NCBI GenBank assembly: GCA_030690405.1
Contig: JAUYGU010000164.1
Coordinates: 1-21,510 of the forward strand
Length of the DNA stretch: 21,510 nt
Origin: Dehalococcoidia bacterium
Lineage (GTDB): Bacteria > Chloroflexota > Dehalococcoidia > SM23-28-2 > RBG-16-64-32
Reading direction: 5' to 3'
Below the pieces are notes generated by a model. The model was not told the origin of the DNA and ran no database searches. It was given only the letters and a program-made list of their open reading frames with translations. This document shows positions 1 through 9,309 of this stretch, in pieces; the first letter of the stretch is position 1, and every line of letters begins with the position of its first letter. Position numbers and translations under genes: made by a program.

Positions 1-491
<491 letters not shown>

Positions 492-544
492 ACCAATCCA
501 TTACCCCCACAAAATGTATCAGGCACTCTCTGTTCATCACCCGT

Positions 545-619
545 CGCGGGGTGGAGCAGCGGCAGCTCGCCGGGCTCATAACCCGGAGGTCGTGGGTTCG
601 AGTCCCACCCCCGCTACCA
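545..619 (+). tRNA. Initiator tRNA-Met (CAU anticodon)
   Basis: The sequence folds as a full cloverleaf of 75 nt including an encoded CCA. The acceptor stem is CGCGGGG with CCCCGCT, the D-stem GAGC/GCTC, the anticodon loop CTCATAA and the T-stem GTGGG/CCCAC. Two features mark it as the initiator. The anticodon stem ends in three consecutive G-C pairs (GGG/CCC), and the first acceptor pair is unpaired (C1 opposite U72). Most bacterial initiators have C1-A72, so U72 is a variant. It lies between 23S and 5S and is presumably released from the rRNA precursor by RNase P and 3' processing. Confidence 0.95.
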
Positions 620-629
620 ACGCGATCAC

Positions 630-661
630 GCCGGCAGGCTGGCACCGGCCAGCCTGCCGGC
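630..661 (+). repeat. Perfect 14-bp GC hairpin in the tRNA-5S spacer
   Basis: The left arm GCCGGCAGGCTGGC (630-643) is the exact reverse complement of the right arm GCCAGCCTGCCGGC (648-661), with loop ACCG. No T-run follows, so it is not a classic terminator. Lying between the initiator tRNA and 5S rRNA, it may be an RNase III-type processing stem for the 5S precursor. It could instead be a copy of a dispersed palindromic element. Confidence 0.85.
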
Positions 662-680
662 CCCATACGGTGCAGACTGC

Positions 681-800
681 TCCTGGTGGCTAGAGCGAGG
701 CGGAACCACCCGTTCCCATCCCGAACACGGAAGTGAAACGCCTCAGCGCTGACGATACTGCCCGGGCAACTGGGTGTGGAAAATAGGCCGCTGCCAGGGG
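681..800 (+). rRNA. rrf: 5S ribosomal RNA
   Basis: The RNA is about 119-120 nt. Its two ends (TCCTGGTGGC and GCTGCCAGGGG) pair to form helix I with two G-U wobbles. Internal signatures are CCACCCGTTCCCATCCCGAA near 706-725, then GGAAGTGAAACGCCTCAGCG and GATACTGCC. Its position after 23S and the tRNA is the normal 3' end of a bacterial rRNA operon. No convincing terminator with a T-run follows. A CAGGG/CCCTG pairing around 795-815 is too weak to call. Confidence 0.95.
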
Positions 801-899
801 CTTTTCTTTGCCCTGCTGGCCCGCCGGCCGCCCCTGCGCCCCTCAGCGTTAACCCATCTTCAACGGTGCTTCCCCTGTACGCTACGTAACGTTGTGTCA

Positions 900-905
900 T
901 ATAAT
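900..905 (+). promoter_or_regulatory. Consensus -10 box (TATAAT) for the S1-domain gene
   Basis: TATAAT at 900-905 is a perfect sigma-70-type -10 hexamer in an otherwise GC-rich spacer. No good -35 lies at normal spacing. The predicted transcription start near 912 gives a leader of about 50 nt that begins in a small GAGG/CCTC hairpin (912-923) and contains the GGAGGT ribosome-binding site at 948-953. It would let S1 and clpC be expressed independently of the rRNA promoter. Confidence 0.55.
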
Positions 906-960
906 GAGGCCGAGGTTACCCTCAGTAGCCTCAACCCATACTCGCTTGGAGGTACTGCTT

Positions 961-3009
961 TTGACATCCGAACGCCCAGAGGGAGGGACGCTTCAGAGAG
1001 ACGAGCCCCTGACTATGGCGGCCCTCATGGAAGAAGAGACCACTCCTTACACCGAGCTGCGCCGTGGCGACATCATTGAAGGAGTGGTTGTTGGCACCGA
1101 CCGCGACGGCATCCTGGTAGACATCGGCGCCAAGTCAGAGGGCGTGATCCCCGGCAATGAGATGCAGTGCCTTCAGCCGGAAGGCCCTTCCCGCCTGCAG
1201 GCGGGGGAGAAGGTGCTGGTGTTCGTCGTCCAGCCGGAGTCCCACGAAGGGCAGATCATCCTCTCTCTGGACCGCGCCCGCGGCGAGCAGGGCTGGCGCG
1301 TCCTCCAGGACTACATGGACCAGAACCAGGGGTTCGAGGGCTACGTCACCGGCAGCAACAAGGGCGGCCTCCTGGTCAACGTGGAGGGGGTGAACGCGTT
1401 CGTCCCCCTGTCCCAGATCGCCAGCGGCCGGCCGGAGCGCGGCTCTCCTGAGGCCACGGAGCGGGCGCTCAACGAGTGGGTGGGACGCACGCTTACCCTG
1501 AAAGTGATAGAGCTGAACCGCCGCCGCAACCGCGCCATAGTCTCCGAGCGGGCGGCGATGCAGGAGAAGCGCGCTGCTGAGAAGGAGCGCCTGCTCCTGG
1601 AGCTGCACGAAGGCGACGTCCGCACCGGCCGCATTACCAGCATCCGCGACTTCGGGATATTTGTGGACGTCGGCGGCGCGGACGGCCTGGTGCACCTCTC
1701 GGAGCTGTCCTGGGAGCGCACTCCCAAGTCGCCGCAGGAGATGTTCAACGTGGGCGACGAGGTGGAGGTGTACGTCCTGAAGGTTGACCAGGAAAGCAAG
1801 AAGATCGCCCTCAGCCTGCGGCGGGCACAGCCCGAGCGCTGGGAGGAGATCGTGGCCGGGTTCCGTGAGGGGCAGATCGTCGCCGGGCAGGTGACGAAGC
1901 TGGCGCCCTTCGGCGCCTTCGTCCGGCTCGACGGTCCGATCGAGGGGCTGATCCACATCTCCGAGCTCGTCGACCGGCGGATCAACCACCCGAAGGAGGT
2001 GGTTGACGAGGATGACGTGGTCCCTGTGAAGATCGTACGCATTGAACACGACCGGCACCGCCTGGGCCTGTCGCTGCGGCAGGCGCGCGACAAGGCGGAG
2101 GAGGACGGCTGGGGCTTCAACGATAACGGCAGTGTGACCGCCGTGCCGGAAGAGGCGCTGGCCAGACTCGGCGTCGAAGCGCAGCCCGCCAGGCGAGAGG
2201 CCGAGGCCGTCGCTGAGGCGGAGGCCGAGGCGGTGGTGGAAGAGGAGCCTGTGACCGGAGAGGAACCGGTGGCGGAGGAGGCCGAGGCTGCTGAGGCGGA
2301 GGCCGAGGCTGCGGTCGAAGAGGCTGCGGCCGAGGAGCCTGCGGTCGAAGAGGCTGTGGCTGAGGAGGCCGCTCCGGAGGCCGAGGCGGTGGTGGAAGAG
2401 GAGCCTGTGACCGGAGAGGAACCGGTGGCGGAGGAGGCCGAGGCTGCTGAGGCGGAGGCCGAGGCTGCGGTCGAGGAGCCTGTGGCCGAAGAGGCTGTGG
2501 CTGAGGAGGCCGCTCCGGAGGCGGAGGCGGTGGTGGAGGCCGAGGAGCCTGCGGTCGAAGAAGAGCCAGTCGCTGAGGCGGAGGTCGAGGCTGCCGTCGA
2601 GGAGGAGGCTGAGGCGGAGGCCGAGGAGCCTGCGGTCGAAGAAGAGCCAGTCGCTGAGGCGGAGGCCGAGGCGGTGGTGGAAGAAGAGGCTGTGGCCGAG
2701 GAGCCCGCGGTCGAAGAGGAGCCTGCCGCTGAGGCGGAGGCCGAGGCTGTGGTGGAGGAAGAGGCTGTGGCCGAGGAGCCTGCCGCTGAGGCGGAGGTCG
2801 AGGCTGCGGGCGAAGAGGAGCCTGTGGTGGAAGAGGAGGCTCCAGTCGAAGAGGAACCTGTTGCTGAGGAGCCCGAGCCGGAGGCAGAGGCCGAGCCGGT
2901 TGTAACGGATGAAGCTCCGGATGCGTTGAACAAGGTGGAGGAATCGCCTGCTGAGGCCGAGTCGGAGTCCGATGAGGCCTCCGTGCCCGAGGAAGAGACG
3001 AGCGAATAG
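961..3009 (+). CDS. rpsA: S1-domain (bS1-like) RNA-binding protein with long acidic C-terminal tail
   Basis: The protein has 682 residues. It carries four S1 OB-fold domains at about 36-104, 124-196, 217-288 and 304-375. Domains 3 and 4 show the typical FGIFVDV...GLVHLSEL and FGAFVRL...GLIHISEL cores. Ribosomal S1 of this type binds mRNA and helps load it on the 30S subunit. The four-domain form is common outside Proteobacteria. Start: a TTG at 961 is chosen because GGAGGT (948-953) lies 7 nt upstream. In-frame alternatives are a TTG at 892 and ATGs at 1015 and 1027, none with a ribosome-binding site. From residue 413 to 657 the protein is almost only Glu, Ala, Val and Pro, with no Lys, Arg or His. 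It is followed 22 nt later by clpC. The rpsA symbol is by domain count; another S1-family regulator is possible. Confidence 0.88.
   Translation: MTSERPEGGTLQRDEPLTMAALMEEETTPYTELRRGDIIEGVVVGTDRDGILVDIGAKSEGVIPGNEMQCLQPEGPSRLQAGEKVLVFVVQPESHEGQIILSLDRARGEQGWRVLQDYMDQNQGFEGYVTGSNKGGLLVNVEGVNAFVPLSQIASGRPERGSPEATERALNEWVGRTLTLKVIELNRRRNRAIVSERAAMQEKRAAEKERLLLELHEGDVRTGRITSIRDFGIFVDVGGADGLVHLSELSWERTPKSPQEMFNVGDEVEVYVLKVDQESKKIALSLRRAQPERWEEIVAGFREGQIVAGQVTKLAPFGAFVRLDGPIEGLIHISELVDRRINHPKEVVDEDDVVPVKIVRIEHDRHRLGLSLRQARDKAEEDGWGFNDNGSVTAVPEEALARLGVEAQPARREAEAVAEAEAEAVVEEEPVTGEEPVAEEAEAAEAEAEAAVEEAAAEEPAVEEAVAEEAAPEAEAVVEEEPVTGEEPVAEEAEAAEAEAEAAVEEPVAEEAVAEEAAPEAEAVVEAEEPAVEEEPVAEAEVEAAVEEEAEAEAEEPAVEEEPVAEAEAEAVVEEEAVAEEPAVEEEPAAEAEAEAVVEEEAVAEEPAAEAEVEAAGEEEPVVEEEAPVEEEPVAEEPEPEAEAEPVVTDEAPDALNKVEESPAEAESESDEASVPEEETSE
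2221..2532 (+). repeat. Imperfect tandem repeats coding the Glu/Ala tail
   Basis: A block starting at 2221 recurs starting at 2377. The same CGGTGGTGGA string is at 2231 and 2387, an offset of 156 bp (52 codons). Later in the block the offset drops to 141 bp, showing a five-codon indel between copies. Shorter related units, encoding variants of AVEEEPVAEAE, continue to about 2880. The coding strand is very purine-rich through this stretch. All changes visible keep the reading frame. Confidence 0.85.
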
Positions 3010-3031
3010 GCATCAGCCGGGAGCATAGGTA

Positions 3032-5494
<2,463 letters not shown>

Positions 5495-5518
5495 CCGCAC
5501 TTCACTACGAGAGCCAGG

Positions 5519-5542
5519 GGGCCGCCCTCTCGGGCGGCCCTT
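5519..5542 (+). terminator. GC hairpin after clpC
   Basis: GGGCCGCCC (5519-5527) pairs perfectly with GGGCGGCCC (5532-5540) around a TCTC loop, 24 bp after the clpC stop. Only TT follows directly, with a weak TTTGT a little later, so termination efficiency is uncertain. Position between clpC and the radA promoter supports a terminator. Confidence 0.6.
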
Positions 5543-5563
5543 GACGTTTGTGCCGCCGCGGCG

Positions 5564-5592
5564 TTGGCGCACCGCGGTTCGTCTGGCATAAT
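5564..5592 (+). promoter_or_regulatory. Promoter of radA with extended -10
   Basis: TTGGCG (5564-5569), a 17-bp spacer, then CATAAT (5587-5592) preceded by TGG, which is an extended -10. The expected transcription start is near 5599, only about 6 nt before the radA ATG at 5605. No ribosome-binding site is present, so the mRNA would be leaderless or nearly so. Confidence 0.6.
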
Positions 5593-5604
5593 GGCCGCAA
5601 GCCC

Positions 5605-6993
5605 ATGACCACCGCCCGCAGTGCCCGCAGCGGCAAGCCCCCGCGCACGGTCTTCGCCTGCCAGGAGTGCGGCTACGAGACGCCGAAGTGGCTAGGCCGC
5701 TGCCCGGACTGCGCCTCCTGGAACAGCTTCGTGGAGCGGGCGGCCAAGCAGGAGGCGCGGCACGCCTATGGCGGGCCGGCCGCGCCGCCGGTGGAGCTAT
5801 CGCACCTGCCCGGCGAGGAGGAGCCGCGCCTCGCTTTCGGGTTGGCGGAGTTCGACCGTGTGCTGGGCGGGGGCGCCGTCGCCGGCTCGCTGGCGCTGAT
5901 CGGCGGCGATCCGGGGATCGGCAAGTCCACTCTGCTGCTGCAGGTGGCGTCGCTGGTGGCCGGTGTCAACGGGCGGCCCGTGCTCTACCTCTCGGGCGAG
6001 GAGTCGGCGCGGCAGGTCAAGCTGCGAGCAGCGCGCCTCGGCGTCAAGGGCGACGGGCTGTTCGTCCTCACGGAGACGAACCTGAACGCCGCCCTGCAGG
6101 AGGCGGAATCGCTCTCGCCCGCGCTGCTCGTCGTCGACTCGATCCAGACGGTGTACTCGGAGGCCGCCGCGCAGGCGCCGGGGAGTGTTGCGCAGCTCCG
6201 CCAGTGCACGATGGACCTGATGCGCTGGTCGAAGGGCTGCGGCGTGCCGGTGTTCATCGTCGGGCACGTCACCAAGGACGGCGACATCGCCGGGCCGCGT
6301 CTGCTGGAGCACATCGTGGACGTGGTGCTCTACCTGGAGGGCGAGCGGTTCAGCAGCTACCGGCTCCTTCGCTCGGTGAAGAACCGCTTTGGCTCAATCG
6401 ACGAGGTGGGCGTGTTCGAGATGACCGGCGAGGGGATGGCGGGCGTGGACAACGCGTCGGAAGCGTTCATCGCCGAGCGGGCCAGCGGCGCCGCCGGCTC
6501 GGTCGTGGCGCCGACGCTGGAGGGGAGCCGGCCGCTACTGGTGGAGGTGCAGGCGCTGACCAGCCCCACGGCGATGCCGACGCCGCGGCGGACGGTGAAC
6601 GGGCTCGACTTCAACCGGCTGCTGCTGGTCACGGCCGTCCTCACGCGCCGGGCGGGCCTGGCGCTGGCCGGGCAGGACGTGATCGCCTCCGTGGTCGGCG
6701 GCTTGCGGGTGCACGAGCCGGCGACGGACCTGGCGCTGGCGCTGGCCATCGTCTCCAGCCACCGGGACAAGCCGGTACCGCCGGACCTGGTGGCGGTGGG
6801 GGAGATCGGGCTCTCAGGCGAGCTGCGCTCGGTGGCGCAGGTGGAGCGGCGACTCATGGAGGCGGAGCGACTGGGCTTCCGGCGTTGCCTCCTGCCGCAG
6901 GCGTCGCTGGCGCGGTCAAAGCCGAAGACGGGGCTGGAGATGCTGCCGGCGGCCACGCTGCGGGACGCTATCCGGCTGGCGTTGGGCAGCTAG
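5605..6993 (+). CDS. radA: DNA repair protein RadA
   Basis: The protein has 462 residues, the normal length of RadA (Sms), a RecA-like helicase that promotes branch migration in homologous recombination. It shows a C4 zinc finger (Cys19, 22, 33, 36), Walker A GGDPGIGKST (about 100-109), the RadA-specific KNRFG motif (259-263), and a C-terminal Lon-protease-like domain in which no proteolysis is expected. The frame is open back to 5548, but the ATG at 5605 fits the family start and sits just behind a good promoter. There is no Shine-Dalgarno sequence. It is a single gene after the clpC hairpin, with about 50 nt before the next gene. Confidence 0.96.
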   Translation: MTTARSARSGKPPRTVFACQECGYETPKWLGRCPDCASWNSFVERAAKQEARHAYGGPAAPPVELSHLPGEEEPRLAFGLAEFDRVLGGGAVAGSLALIGGDPGIGKSTLLLQVASLVAGVNGRPVLYLSGEESARQVKLRAARLGVKGDGLFVLTETNLNAALQEAESLSPALLVVDSIQTVYSEAAAQAPGSVAQLRQCTMDLMRWSKGCGVPVFIVGHVTKDGDIAGPRLLEHIVDVVLYLEGERFSSYRLLRSVKNRFGSIDEVGVFEMTGEGMAGVDNASEAFIAERASGAAGSVVAPTLEGSRPLLVEVQALTSPTAMPTPRRTVNGLDFNRLLLVTAVLTRRAGLALAGQDVIASVVGGLRVHEPATDLALALAIVSSHRDKPVPPDLVAVGEIGLSGELRSVAQVERRLMEAERLGFRRCLLPQASLARSKPKTGLEMLPAATLRDAIRLALGS

Positions 6994-7005
6994 ACGCGGC
7001 TGCTC

Positions 7006-7035
7006 TTTACGCATCGACCGTCGCGGAGATATGCT
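7006..7035 (+). promoter_or_regulatory. Possible promoter of the hydrolase-cyclase gene
   Basis: TTTACG (7006-7011), an 18-bp spacer and TATGCT (7030-7035) resemble a weak sigma-70 promoter. The start codon at 7045 is 9 nt after the -10 box and lacks a ribosome-binding site, repeating the near-leaderless layout of radA. The match is only 4 of 6 at each box. Confidence 0.35.
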
Positions 7036-7044
7036 GTCGGGGCG

Positions 7045-8304
7045 ATGGAGCAAGAGATCCGCTTCTGCACGACACCCGACGGCGTTCGCATCGCCTACGC
7101 GTTGGTGGGCGAAGGGCCGCCGTTGGTGGCCACCCCTTGGAGCTGGCAGAGTATTCGTTTTGAGATGGAAGATACATATGGCGGCCCCTTTTTTCAGCCG
7201 CTTGCCCGGCGCTATAAGGTTATCCACTACGACCGGAGAGGAGTAGGGCTCTCTGATCGAGAGAGGGTGGACTTCACTACGGAGGCCGACGTTCGAGACC
7301 TGGAGACAGTGGTGGATCACCTTGGTCTCAAGCGCTTCGCCCTTATGGGTAGTTTTCACCTAGGTCCTGCCGCCATCGCCTACTCAGCGCGCCACCCGCG
7401 GCGGGTCTCCCGCCTCATCCTATACGGTACGTATGCCTGTGGGCAGGAGCTTACCCGTGACGAGATAAAGGTTTCGATCACGGCGATGATGAGATCGCAC
7501 TGGGGCATGGCGTCCAGAACACTGGCCAACCTCGTAGCGCCGGGCGCCGAAGGCGAGGTACTGGAGCGCATCGCCCATGTTTATCGCGAGTCTGCGACCG
7601 GCGAGATGGCAGCCAGACTTCTGGAGATGGCCTACAACACGGATGTGGTCGGGTTCCTGCCGGGGGTCAAAGCTCCCACCCTGGTGCTGCATCGGCGGGA
7701 AACCCGCGCGGTGCCCTTTCGGCTGTGTCGGGAACTTGCCTCTCTGCTCCCCAACGCGCGTCTTGAAACCGTGGAGGGGACCCTGTATTGGCCGTGGCTT
7801 GGCGATGCCGACTCGGTTGTTAAGGCCATCTTCAAATTCCTCGAGGAGGAAGAGAGGGTGGAACGCCCCGCCCGCCGCTCGCGTACGCGGGCATTGGAAG
7901 GCCTGGTTACCATCCTGTTCACGGACATGGAGGGCTCCACGGCCGTCACCCAGCGGCTCGGCGACGCTGGCGCGCAGGAGGTGCTGCGGACCCACAACAG
8001 CATCGTACGCGAGGCCTTGAAGGCCCACGACGGCAGCGAGATCAAGCACACCGGCGACGGCGTCATGGCTTCGTTCTCGACGGCGAGCAAGGCGCTCGAC
8101 TGCGCCGTCGCGGTTCAGCGCGCCTTCGCCTCGCGCAACGACGCGAACCCCCAGGAGGCGATCCGCGTCCGCGTCGGTCTGAACGTCGGCGAGCCCGTGG
8201 CGGAGGAGCACGACCTGTTCGGGACCGCGGTGCAGATGGCGGCGCGGATACACGATTGGTGCGAATGGGGTATCACGGCGGCGCTGCCCTACGAACCGGA
8301 GTAG
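7045..8304 (+). CDS. Degenerate alpha/beta-hydrolase fused to a truncated class III nucleotide cyclase domain
   Basis: This 419-residue protein has two parts. Residues 1-270 have the alpha/beta-hydrolase layout (HYDRRGVGLSD, AIAYSARHPRRVSRLILYGTYA, PTLVLHRR, PWLGD). The three catalytic positions are all replaced: Phe104 where GxSxG needs Ser, Thr220 where the acid is expected, Tyr248 where His is expected. Residues 286-402 match a class III adenylate/guanylate cyclase, with metal-binding Asp294 (FTDMEGST) and Asp338 (HTGDG) kept and GTAVQMAARI at 393-402. Similarity stops there and a 17-residue unrelated end follows, so the last 45-50 residues of the cyclase fold are missing. Related intact fusions are known to me in Chloroflexota and Actinobacteria. 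It may be an inactive or regulatory remnant. The first two-thirds is lower in GC than its neighbours. Its stop abuts the dehalogenase ribosome-binding site. Confidence 0.8.
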   Translation: MEQEIRFCTTPDGVRIAYALVGEGPPLVATPWSWQSIRFEMEDTYGGPFFQPLARRYKVIHYDRRGVGLSDRERVDFTTEADVRDLETVVDHLGLKRFALMGSFHLGPAAIAYSARHPRRVSRLILYGTYACGQELTRDEIKVSITAMMRSHWGMASRTLANLVAPGAEGEVLERIAHVYRESATGEMAARLLEMAYNTDVVGFLPGVKAPTLVLHRRETRAVPFRLCRELASLLPNARLETVEGTLYWPWLGDADSVVKAIFKFLEEEERVERPARRSRTRALEGLVTILFTDMEGSTAVTQRLGDAGAQEVLRTHNSIVREALKAHDGSEIKHTGDGVMASFSTASKALDCAVAVQRAFASRNDANPQEAIRVRVGLNVGEPVAEEHDLFGTAVQMAARIHDWCEWGITAALPYEPE

Positions 8305-8312
8305 GAGGAGAG

Positions 8313-9254
8313 ATGGAAGTCCTGCGGACGCCGGACGAGCGGTTCGAGAACCTCCCCGGCTTCGACTTCGAGGCGCACTACGTCGAGATCAACGGCCTGC
8401 GGGTGCACTACCTGGACGAGGGGCCGCCGGAGGCGGCGCCGGTGCTGCTGCTGCACGGGGAGCCGTCGTGGAGCTACCTGTACCGCAAGATGATCCCGGT
8501 GCTGACGTCGGCGGGGCTGCGGGCGGTGGCGCCGGACCTGATCGGCTTCGGGCGGTCGGACAAGCCGGCCAGCCGGGATGACTACACCTACCAGCTGCAC
8601 GTGGACGTGATGGCGGCGTTCGTCGAGCAGGTGGGCCCTTCGACAGGCTCTCGCCCAGGCGAGTCGCCTTTGGCGACAGGACGGGGCCTGCGCGACATAA
8701 CGCTGGTGTGCCAGGACTGGGGCGGCCTGATCGGCCTGCGGGTCGCGGCGGAGCACGAGGAGCGGTTCGCCCGCATCGTGGCGGCGAACACGTTCCTGCC
8801 CACGGGCGACAACCCGCCGGGCGAGGCGTTCCTGCGCTGGCAGAAGTTCTCGCAAGAGGCGCCGGAGCTGCCGGTGGGGCGGATCGTCAACGGGGGCTGC
8901 GTCTCGGACCTGCCGCCGGAGGTGGTCGCCGCCTACGAGGCGCCCTTCCCCGACGAGCGCTACAAGGCGGGGGCGCGGGCGTTCCCGGCGCTGGTGCCGA
9001 CGCGGCCCGACGATCCAGCTTCCGCGGCGAACCGCGGGGCGTGGGAGGTGCTGCGGCGGTGGGAGAAGCCATTCCTGACGGCGTTCGCCGACAGCGATCC
9101 GATAACCCGCGGCGGCGATCGCGCCTTTCAGGCGCTGGTGCCGGGCACGAAGGGCCAGCCGCACACGACGATCGTGGGCGCGGGCCACTTCCTGCAGGAG
9201 GACAAGGGGGAAGAGCTGGCCGCCGTGGTGGCGGACTTCATCGCCCGGACGTAG
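8313..9254 (+). CDS. Haloalkane dehalogenase-family alpha/beta-hydrolase
   Basis: The protein has 313 residues. It follows the haloalkane dehalogenase pattern: the oxyanion segment HGEPSWSYLYRKMIP (48-62), PDLIGFGRSDKP, the nucleophile elbow CQDWGG with Asp135 and halide-binding Trp136, an acid in FADSDP (Asp260 or Asp262) and the base His292 in GAGHFLQED. Such enzymes (EC 3.8.1.5) hydrolyse carbon-halogen bonds of haloalkanes through an aspartyl ester in the cytoplasm. The substrate cannot be read from sequence, and an Asp nucleophile is also shared with epoxide hydrolases and fluoroacetate dehalogenases. Start: ATG 8313, preceded by GGAGGAG (8304-8310). Residues 108-124 are an extra segment encoded by a repeat-like insertion, so activity is uncertain. 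It is 8 nt after the hydrolase-cyclase gene. Confidence 0.87.
   Translation: MEVLRTPDERFENLPGFDFEAHYVEINGLRVHYLDEGPPEAAPVLLLHGEPSWSYLYRKMIPVLTSAGLRAVAPDLIGFGRSDKPASRDDYTYQLHVDVMAAFVEQVGPSTGSRPGESPLATGRGLRDITLVCQDWGGLIGLRVAAEHEERFARIVAANTFLPTGDNPPGEAFLRWQKFSQEAPELPVGRIVNGGCVSDLPPEVVAAYEAPFPDERYKAGARAFPALVPTRPDDPASAANRGAWEVLRRWEKPFLTAFADSDPITRGGDRAFQALVPGTKGQPHTTIVGAGHFLQEDKGEELAAVVADFIART
8633..8688 (+). repeat. 51-bp in-frame repeat-like insertion in the dehalogenase gene
   Basis: Two GGGCC copies (8633-8637 and 8684-8688) are exactly 51 bp apart and flank two small perfect hairpins side by side. One is CTCGCC/GGCGAG (8650-8663). The other is GTCGCC/GGCGAC (8663-8677). The start, CCCTTCGACAGGCTC, resembles a short sequence I remember as recurrent in some bacterial genomes. 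The insertion adds 17 codons without a stop. The flanking GGGCC pair looks like a target duplication. Confidence 0.6.
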
Positions 9255-9267
9255 GAGTACCCCGGCT

Positions 9268-9285
9268 GGCGACCTGAATGTCGCC
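9268..9285 (+). terminator. Hairpin between convergent genes
   Basis: GGCGAC (9268-9273) and GTCGCC (9280-9285) form a 6-bp stem around CTGAAT in the 55-bp gap where the dehalogenase gene (+) and rodA (-) converge. It could terminate both, though no T-run accompanies it. The same arm sequences occur in the insertion inside the dehalogenase gene, suggesting a dispersed element. Confidence 0.4.
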
Positions 9286-9309
9286 CCTACATTGGTCTCG
9301 CAGAGGCGG

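Noticed and set aside
1341..3026. 561-codon open frame on the - strand opposite the S1 gene, rich in Ser/Ala/Thr
   Set aside because: It mirrors the repetitive Glu/Ala codons of the real gene (GAG/GCG read backwards), has no family features, and the + strand has four clear S1 domains.
5667..7163. 498-codon + strand frame overlapping radA
   Set aside because: Arg/Gly/Ala-rich shadow of radA in another frame; radA has zinc finger, Walker A and KNRFG motifs.
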